Below, one piece after another: positions 6,321 through 10,329 of a DNA stretch of 10,329 nucleotides (the stretch's first letter is position 1; every line of letters begins with the position of its first letter). The translations under genes and the position numbers were made by a program. The stretch comes from Roseomonas sp. (GTDB lineage: Bacteria; Pseudomonadota; Alphaproteobacteria; Acetobacterales; Acetobacteraceae): NCBI GenBank assembly GCA_020249415.1, contig JADCFR010000108.1, positions 1 to 10,329 of the forward strand, given 5' to 3'. Under the pieces are notes generated by a model that did no database searches, had not been told where the DNA came from, and saw only the letters and a list, made by a program, of their open reading frames with translations.

Positions 6321-6507
6321 GTTCACCTCCCTACTGAGACATGTCCCGTAGATGACCAGAAGATTAGGGGCTGGGAAAGTGTCTTTTTTTGGGAAGGCCA
6401 CATTAAAAATCGGCTTTGCCCGTAGCGCGCAGGCAGATAATCCATCCGATTGCAACGCCGCCATCCTGGCAGTTTCGGCAGAGCCCCCGGTATTTGAAAC
6501 GCCGCCT
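6321..6507. other. Non-coding leader between the cytochrome gene stop and the lipoprotein operon
   Basis: These 187 bases should hold any independent promoter of the lipoprotein operon. The part around 6361-6412 is AT-rich for this genome, with a run of seven T at 6384-6390 and the block ATTAAAAATC at 6402-6411. On the minus strand there are TAATCT-like and TTTAAT-like hexamers but no -35 box at proper spacing, so I do not call a promoter. No rho-independent terminator for the cytochrome gene was found, so read-through from upstream is possible. Confidence 0.5.
6324..6331 (-). promoter_or_regulatory. Shine-Dalgarno site for the first lipoprotein gene
   Basis: The minus strand reads GGGAGGTG; its GGAGG core ends 5 bases before the GTG at 6320. 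It fixes the start well inside a much longer open frame and marks the translational entry of the lipoprotein operon. Confidence 0.75.
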
Positions 6508-6585
6508 CTACCTTGTCGCCTGCTCCAAAAACCGCAGCAGCGCGGCCAAATCCTCGGCATTATCCACGCGTTGTACCGGCATTTT
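6508..6585. repeat. 78-bp perfect direct repeat, right copy
   Basis: This is the in-place 3' end of the intact WD40-cytochrome c gene, coding Lys394, the probable axial haem ligand Met395 and the remaining 23 residues plus the stop. It matches 3782-3859 base for base. Confidence 0.97.
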
Positions 6586-7764
6586 CGTGCCCGGTGTCAC
6601 CACATCGGGGCCGCGCGTGAATAGATCACCGATGGTGGTCGCGTCCCAGGTGATATCCCCGCGCGCCAAGCGTTCCGAATAGGCATAGCCAGGCAGTGAC
6701 CCCATGCGGCGGCCAAAAATGCCATGCAGATGCGGCCCGGCCATGGGGCCGGCCTCGGCGGTCAGCGCATGGCAGGCGCTGCAGGCGCGAAACACTTGCG
6801 CGCCATGCGCATCCAGCCCCGCTGGCAGATCGGTGGAGGCAGGGGCTGCAATGGGGCCAATGGCGCGGCCACTCAGCGCATTCCAGCGGCGTACTTGCCG
6901 GTCAGCGCCGCCGGTCCATAGCAGCCGCCCATCCGGGGCGAAGGCCACGGACCACACCGGCAGGCCAGGGCCTTCAAGGGTGTGCAGCAGGCGCGCTGTC
7001 TCCAGCCCCCAGATCGTCACATTGCCCCCCAGGGACGCAACCGCCAGCCGCGCGGCTGAGGCATCAAGGCTGAGTGCCACGATGGGTCGGCTGCCTGCTT
7101 CCACTTCGCGCATGGCGCCATTGCGGGTGATCAGGCGCAACACGCCATCCACGCCGCCGGCGGCGAGGCCGCCATCAGGCAGGGCAGCAAGAGCATTCAG
7201 CGGCAGCCCGGCTTCGGCGATGATCTGGTTGCTGCCATTGGCGGCCCAAAGGCGGATGGTGCCGTCAAAGCCGGCACTGATAAGCGCGCCATCAGGGCGG
7301 AAGGCAACCGCATTCACCTGGCCGCGATGGCCTTCCAGGATGTGCACGCTGCCATTGGCAAGGTCCCAAAGCCGCACGGAGCCATCCCAGGCGGCTGAGG
7401 CCAAAAACCCGTCTCGCGCTGCAAGCCCTGCGATCTGCCCGCTATGCCCTTCCAGGATTTGGGTCGGCGCCGCACCAAGCCCCGGCGCCCAAAGCGCGAT
7501 GCGCCCGCCTTCGCCGGCGCTGGCGATGCGCCCATCGGGCAAAAGGGCCAGCGCATTGACGCTGCCACGATGCCAGCGCGCGACGGCCCGTGCCTGGCCG
7601 GCGCGTGAGTCCCAAAGGATCACGGCATGATCGAAGCCGGCGGAGACAATATGCTGCCCATCGGGCAGGGGCAAAACGGCGCGCACCGGCCCGCCATGGC
7701 CGGACAAATCCTGCGCCATTGCAGGCGCGGCCAGCAGCAGGAACACCCAAAAAAGCCGCCGCAT
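6508..7764 (-). CDS. Secreted WD40-repeat protein with C-terminal class I cytochrome c domain
   Basis: A 418-residue fusion. A signal peptide (cleavage probably after AMA, about residue 17) directs it to the periplasm. Residues 20-300 form about seven WD40-like repeats, each with GH or equivalent, a PDG turn, an SAGFDG-type turn and a closing LW/IW (for example LWD at 133 and LWA at 173), so a beta-propeller is expected. The tail (about 315-418) is a single-haem c-type cytochrome with C328-SA-C331-H332 and axial ligand Met395 in GTKMP. Such fusions probably combine a protein- or ligand-binding platform with electron transfer; the partner is not evident. The start is ATG 7764, sharing one base with the SDR stop (a GTG at 7767 would give a 4-base overlap). 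The last 26 codons are duplicated at 3782-3859. Confidence 0.9.
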   Translation of the reverse strand: MRRLFWVFLLLAAPAMAQDLSGHGGPVRAVLPLPDGQHIVSAGFDHAVILWDSRAGQARAVARWHRGSVNALALLPDGRIASAGEGGRIALWAPGLGAAPTQILEGHSGQIAGLAARDGFLASAAWDGSVRLWDLANGSVHILEGHRGQVNAVAFRPDGALISAGFDGTIRLWAANGSNQIIAEAGLPLNALAALPDGGLAAGGVDGVLRLITRNGAMREVEAGSRPIVALSLDASAARLAVASLGGNVTIWGLETARLLHTLEGPGLPVWSVAFAPDGRLLWTGGADRQVRRWNALSGRAIGPIAAPASTDLPAGLDAHGAQVFRACSACHALTAEAGPMAGPHLHGIFGRRMGSLPGYAYSERLARGDITWDATTIGDLFTRGPDVVTPGTKMPVQRVDNAEDLAALLRFLEQATR

Positions 7765-8513
7765 CACATCACCAGCCCGCCGCTGACATGGATGGACTGT
7801 CCGGTAATGTAACCCGCGCCTGCTGAGGCAAGAAACGCGATGGTCGCTGCCACATCATCGGGCGTGCCAAGGCGCCTGAGGGGAATGCGCGCGATGATCT
7901 CCTCCCATTGCGCCGCCGATAGCGCGGCATGGGCGCCGGGGTCTTTGCGCGTATAGCCAGGCACCACGGCATTCACCGTGACCTTCGGCGCCCATTCAAT
8001 GGCGAGCGCGCGCACCAGCGCCTCAACGGCGGCCTTGGCGGCGGCCGAGGCCGGGAAGGTCGTGACATCATTGCGGAAAAGATGTGCCACAAAGGAAGAA
8101 ACCGCGATCAGGCGCGGGTCTTGCCCTGCCGCCAGATGCGGCGCGGCAGCGCGCGCAAGCCTGAGCAGGCTGAAGGTAATCGCCTCATGGCTTTTGGCGA
8201 AGCCTACATCGGTGAGGGTTGCGATGGGCGTGCGATCAGCAAAGCCGGCATTGGCGACTAGCACATCAAGGCCGCCAAGCGCGGTGACGGTCTCATTGAT
8301 CAGGCGCGCCGGGGCTTCGGCTTCGGTGAAATCGCCGAAGGCTTCGGCAACTTGCGCGCCCTTATCCCGCGCGGCGGCGGCCACACGCGCCAGGGCTTCG
8401 CGATTGGCCCTGGTGTGCAGCATCAGCGCCACGCCCGGGGCGGCGAAGGCGCGGGCCGTCGCCGCACCTATGCCGCTCGCTGCCCCGGTGATCAGAATGC
8501 GTCTTGCCGCCAT
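7764..8513 (-). CDS. Short-chain dehydrogenase/reductase family protein lacking the catalytic tyrosine
   Basis: A 249-residue Rossmann-fold protein of classical SDR length. It has T9-GAASGIG for cofactor binding, Arg35 after beta-2 (LHTR, suggesting NADP preference), V-A-NAG (88-90), Ser139/Ser140 in the active-site strand, and the C-terminal GYITGQSIHVSGG (234-246). The YxxxK motif is altered: Lys160 is present, but the residue four before it is Ser156, and the nearest aromatic is Phe153. No tyrosine lies in the region, so the usual proton-donor chemistry is in doubt. The ATG at 8513 has GGGAG-type purines upstream. A frame continuing to 9881 is antisense to the hydroxyacid dehydrogenase and is not real. 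It overlaps the WD40-cytochrome gene by one base, so they are likely an operon. Substrate unknown. Confidence 0.85.
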   Translation of the reverse strand: MAARRILITGAASGIGAATARAFAAPGVALMLHTRANREALARVAAAARDKGAQVAEAFGDFTEAEAPARLINETVTALGGLDVLVANAGFADRTPIATLTDVGFAKSHEAITFSLLRLARAAAPHLAAGQDPRLIAVSSFVAHLFRNDVTTFPASAAAKAAVEALVRALAIEWAPKVTVNAVVPGYTRKDPGAHAALSAAQWEEIIARIPLRRLGTPDDVAATIAFLASAGAGYITGQSIHVSGGLVM

Positions 8514-8621
8514 GTTCCCGCTCCCTGTCTGAGGCCCAAGGATAAGCCAGCGCGGCGGCATTGCCAGCCCCGCCTGCCCGCCCCATCCTGTCCCGCAATC
8601 ACTCATCCAAGGGAATGCCAG
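8514..8621. promoter_or_regulatory. Divergent intergenic region between the SDR and hydroxyacid dehydrogenase genes
   Basis: These 108 bases separate two divergent starts and must contain or overlap both promoters. AAGGGA at 8609-8614 serves the plus-strand gene. I see no clear operator palindrome or -10/-35 pair. Confidence 0.4.
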
Positions 8622-9632
8622 ATGACATTGACCGTGCTTGAACCGGAAGGGCTCTACCCCGAGACGGATTTGGAACAGCGCATCATGGGGCCAGGCGTGC
8701 GCATCCTGCAGGGGGCGTGCAAGACCTCGCTCGCGGAATTGCCGGATGAGCTTTGCCAACAGGCGGAAGGCTTGATGACGCTGCGCATGGCGGTGCCGGC
8801 GGATCAGATTGCGCGTTTCCCGAAGCTCAAGGTCGTGATCCGCATGGGGGTGGGGTATGATAGGGTGGATCGCGCGGCCTGCGCGGCGCGGGGCATCAAG
8901 GTGTGTAATGTGCCGGATTACGGCACGCAGGAAGTGGCGGAATTCGCGGTGCTGATGGCGCTTGCCCTGCGGCGCGGCCTGACGCTTTACCATGACACAC
9001 AACGCGGCCCGAACCCGGCGAAATGGGCGGTGATGCCGCACCCCGCCGTGCGCCGGCAGGATGTGCAGACCTTCGGCATTCTGGGCCTGGGGCGCATCGG
9101 CACAGCGGCCGCCTTGCGCGCCAAGGCGCTTGGCTATCGCGTGGTGTTTTATGATCCTGCGCTGCCCAATGGTTCGGACCGCGCCATTGGCGTCACGCGC
9201 TGCCGGACCATGGATGAAATGCTCGCACAAGCCGATGTGCTTTCCATCCATTGTCCCCTCACGCGCAAGACGCGGGGTTTGATTGGGGAGCGTGAATTGC
9301 GCCTGCTCCCGAAGGACGCCGTGGTGGTGAATACGGCGCGCGGCCCCATTCTGGATATTGATGCGCTGGCGCGCGTGTTGCGCGATGGCCATGTCGCGGC
9401 GGCGGGGCTGGATGTGATCCCGGTGGAACCGCCGGTCGAGCCCGTGCCATCCCTGCTGCAAGCCTATCGCAATCAGGAAGAATGGCTGGCGGGCCGGCTG
9501 ATCATCACGCCGCATATCGCCTTTCATACGCCGCAAGCCTGGGATGATATTCGCCTGAAAAGCGCCGAGACCATGCGCGATGTGCTGGTGGAGGGGCTGA
9601 ATACCAATGTCATCCCGCCTGACTCGGATTGA
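8622..9632 (+). CDS. NAD-dependent D-2-hydroxyacid dehydrogenase (C-terminal-binding-protein-like)
   Basis: Interconverts a D-2-hydroxyacid and the 2-oxoacid in the cytoplasm; the substrate is not defined by sequence. The 336-residue product shows GVGYDRVD (76-83), the nucleotide-binding GLGRIG (155-160) with D178 in FYDP favouring NAD, and NTARG with catalytic Arg240. Glu269 (GLDVIPVEP) and His298 (TPHIAFHT) complete the Arg/Glu/His triad. GLDVIPVEPP and the segment EEWLAGRLIITPH resemble CtBP-like members. The start at ATG 8622 is chosen because AAGGGA lies 7 bases upstream; the frame is open further back into the SDR antisense. It is transcribed away from the SDR and 64 bases before the hydrolase gene, with which it may be co-transcribed. 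Confidence 0.93.
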   Translation: MTLTVLEPEGLYPETDLEQRIMGPGVRILQGACKTSLAELPDELCQQAEGLMTLRMAVPADQIARFPKLKVVIRMGVGYDRVDRAACAARGIKVCNVPDYGTQEVAEFAVLMALALRRGLTLYHDTQRGPNPAKWAVMPHPAVRRQDVQTFGILGLGRIGTAAALRAKALGYRVVFYDPALPNGSDRAIGVTRCRTMDEMLAQADVLSIHCPLTRKTRGLIGERELRLLPKDAVVVNTARGPILDIDALARVLRDGHVAAAGLDVIPVEPPVEPVPSLLQAYRNQEEWLAGRLIITPHIAFHTPQAWDDIRLKSAETMRDVLVEGLNTNVIPPDSD

Positions 9633-9696
9633 TCGGGCGGGCTGATTTCCGGGCGGGCCGAGGCTATATGGTTCGGCGAAAGACAGGGGGTTTCCG

Positions 9697-10329
9697 ATGA
9701 ATAGACGCACCATGCTGGCCGCGCCCTTGGCCGCGCCATTGCTCGCCGCCGCCACCACCGCCCAAGCCCAGGCCGCGCTGGTGACGGAGGAATTCATGAT
9801 CCCGTCAGGCGATGCGGGGATTGAGCTGTTCCTGCGCAATAAGCGCCCGGAAAACCTGACCAGTTTCTCCCCGGCGCGCACAGTGCTGTTCGTGCATGGC
9901 GCGACCTATCCGGCGCATACGGCCTTCGATCTGCCGCTCGGTGGCCTGTCCTGGATGGATTATATCGCGGGGCAGGGGTTTGACGTGTGGTGCCTGGATA
10001 TTCGCGGCTATGGCCGCAGCACCCGCCCGCCGGAAATGAGCCAACCGCCAGAGGCCAATCCGCCCATCGTGCGCGGTGAGACGGCGGTGAAGGATATTGC
10101 CACCGCAGCCGCCTTCATTCGCGAAAGGCGGAATGTGGCGAAGCTGGTGCATATCGGCTGGTCCTGGGGCAGCACGCTGATGGGCCGCTTCGCCGCCGAT
10201 AACCCCGCCTTGGTGGAACGCCTGGTGCTATTCGCGCCGCCCTGGCTGCGCGATGGGCCGAGCCTTGCTGCCGGGGCGGCACCTGCCACGCTTGGCGCCT
10301 ATCGCACCGTGACCCAGGCCCAAGCGCGC
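9697..10329 (+). CDS. Exported alpha/beta hydrolase (N-terminal part, runs off window)
   Basis: The 211 residues visible begin with MNRRTML and an Ala-rich stretch ending AQAQA (about 22-26), a signal peptide that could use Sec or, given the twin arginine, Tat. The core shows the oxyanion HG (H67-G68), D101-IRGYGRS, and the nucleophile elbow G154-W-S156-W-G158. The acid and histidine of the triad would lie beyond the window. It is a serine hydrolase of the alpha/beta fold; esterase or lactonase activity is plausible but not established. GGGGG lies about 6 bases before the ATG. It may share a transcript with the dehydrogenase 64 bases upstream. Confidence 0.88.
   Translation, partial: MNRRTMLAAPLAAPLLAAATTAQAQAALVTEEFMIPSGDAGIELFLRNKRPENLTSFSPARTVLFVHGATYPAHTAFDLPLGGLSWMDYIAGQGFDVWCLDIRGYGRSTRPPEMSQPPEANPPIVRGETAVKDIATAAAFIRERRNVAKLVHIGWSWGSTLMGRFAADNPALVERLVLFAPPWLRDGPSLAAGAAPATLGAYRTVTQAQAR

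Larger units (their letters stand above)
3782..6507. mobile_element. Putative inserted lipoprotein cassette bounded by direct repeats (2726 bp)
   Basis: The unit from the left repeat up to the right repeat contains five minus-strand lipoprotein genes and nothing else. It separates two genes that would otherwise be convergent with stops two bases apart. The organisation resembles an element integrated at a gene's 3' end that recreates that end. No integrase, transposase or terminal inverted repeats are visible, so self-mobility is not supported. Hand-counted GC is about 57% for 3901-4140 against about 69% for 1501-1740 in ubiA, consistent with foreign origin for part of it; the gene at 5215-5754 looks GC-richer. 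Capture by homologous or illegitimate recombination is equally possible. Confidence 0.5.

Noticed and set aside
3782..6507. Classical insertion sequence or transposon
   Set aside because: There is no transposase or terminal inverted repeat, and a 78-bp target duplication is far longer than transposons make.
6321..6560. N-terminal extension of the first lipoprotein gene into the 78-bp repeat
   Set aside because: A consensus Shine-Dalgarno site and a standard lipoprotein leader begin at 6320; the upstream part reads the cytochrome gene in the wrong frame. The same wrong-frame start recurs at the left repeat, as expected from the duplication.
6704..7630. 308-codon plus-strand frame opposite the WD40-cytochrome gene
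   Set aside because: It is rich in Ser/Arg/Pro with no domain and lies entirely opposite a well-supported gene.
9633..9696. Terminator or operator between the dehydrogenase and hydrolase genes
   Set aside because: There is only a 5-bp GCCGA/TCGGC pairing with an 11-base loop and a short direct repeat CGGGCGGGC; neither is convincing.
7764..9881. Very long minus-strand open frame (705 codons) covering the SDR and beyond
   Set aside because: Only the part from 8513 down is the SDR. The upstream stretch lies antisense to the D-2-hydroxyacid dehydrogenase gene, is rich in His/Arg and has no recognisable domain; it reflects GC-rich codon bias.

Overview
The window looks like chromosomal DNA of a GC-rich alphaproteobacterium, probably from the Acetobacteraceae or a close Rhodospirillales relative. 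The grounds are the ubiA / rsmE / gshA neighbourhood, the plant-type glutamate-cysteine ligase, the GC-rich codon use with frequent GTG starts, and the protein styles. The family assignment is inference. No rRNA, tRNA, CRISPR array, integrase or transposase was seen.

Layout. Positions 1-1277 (minus strand) hold rsmE followed by the start of gshA. They diverge across only 29 bases from ubiA (1307-2206, plus), which overlaps by 4 bases a methyltransferase gene resembling the ETF-beta lysine methyltransferases. A two-domain rhodanese-type sulfurtransferase follows (2904-3779). From 7764 to 6508 on the minus strand lies a gene for a secreted WD40-repeat protein fused to a C-terminal c-type cytochrome. 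It is preceded, with a 1-base overlap, by an SDR gene (8513-7764) that lacks the usual catalytic tyrosine. Diverging from the SDR is a D-2-hydroxyacid dehydrogenase gene (8622-9632), then the start of an exported alpha/beta hydrolase gene (9697 to the window end).

The most unusual part is 3782-6507. The last 78 bases of the WD40-cytochrome gene (25 codons plus stop) occur twice: once in place at 6508-6585, and once as an orphan fragment at 3782-3859, two bases after the sulfurtransferase stop. Between them lies a tightly packed minus-strand operon of five small predicted lipoproteins. Four are paralogues sharing a motif of the form LQD(L/M)G(F/Y) within an R...F...LQD.G...G.......FF pattern. 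The other, third in the transcript, resembles the SmpA/OmlA (BamE-like) fold. The simplest reading is that a 2.7-kb lipoprotein cassette entered at the 3' end of the cytochrome gene while leaving that gene intact. The sulfurtransferase and cytochrome genes would have been convergent and two bases apart before that event.

Functional picture. The left part is housekeeping: glutathione synthesis, 16S rRNA methylation, ubiquinone biosynthesis, and probable methylation of an electron-transfer protein. The right part is accessory redox and small-molecule metabolism. The central cassette probably places several related lipoproteins in the cell envelope; their role is unknown.
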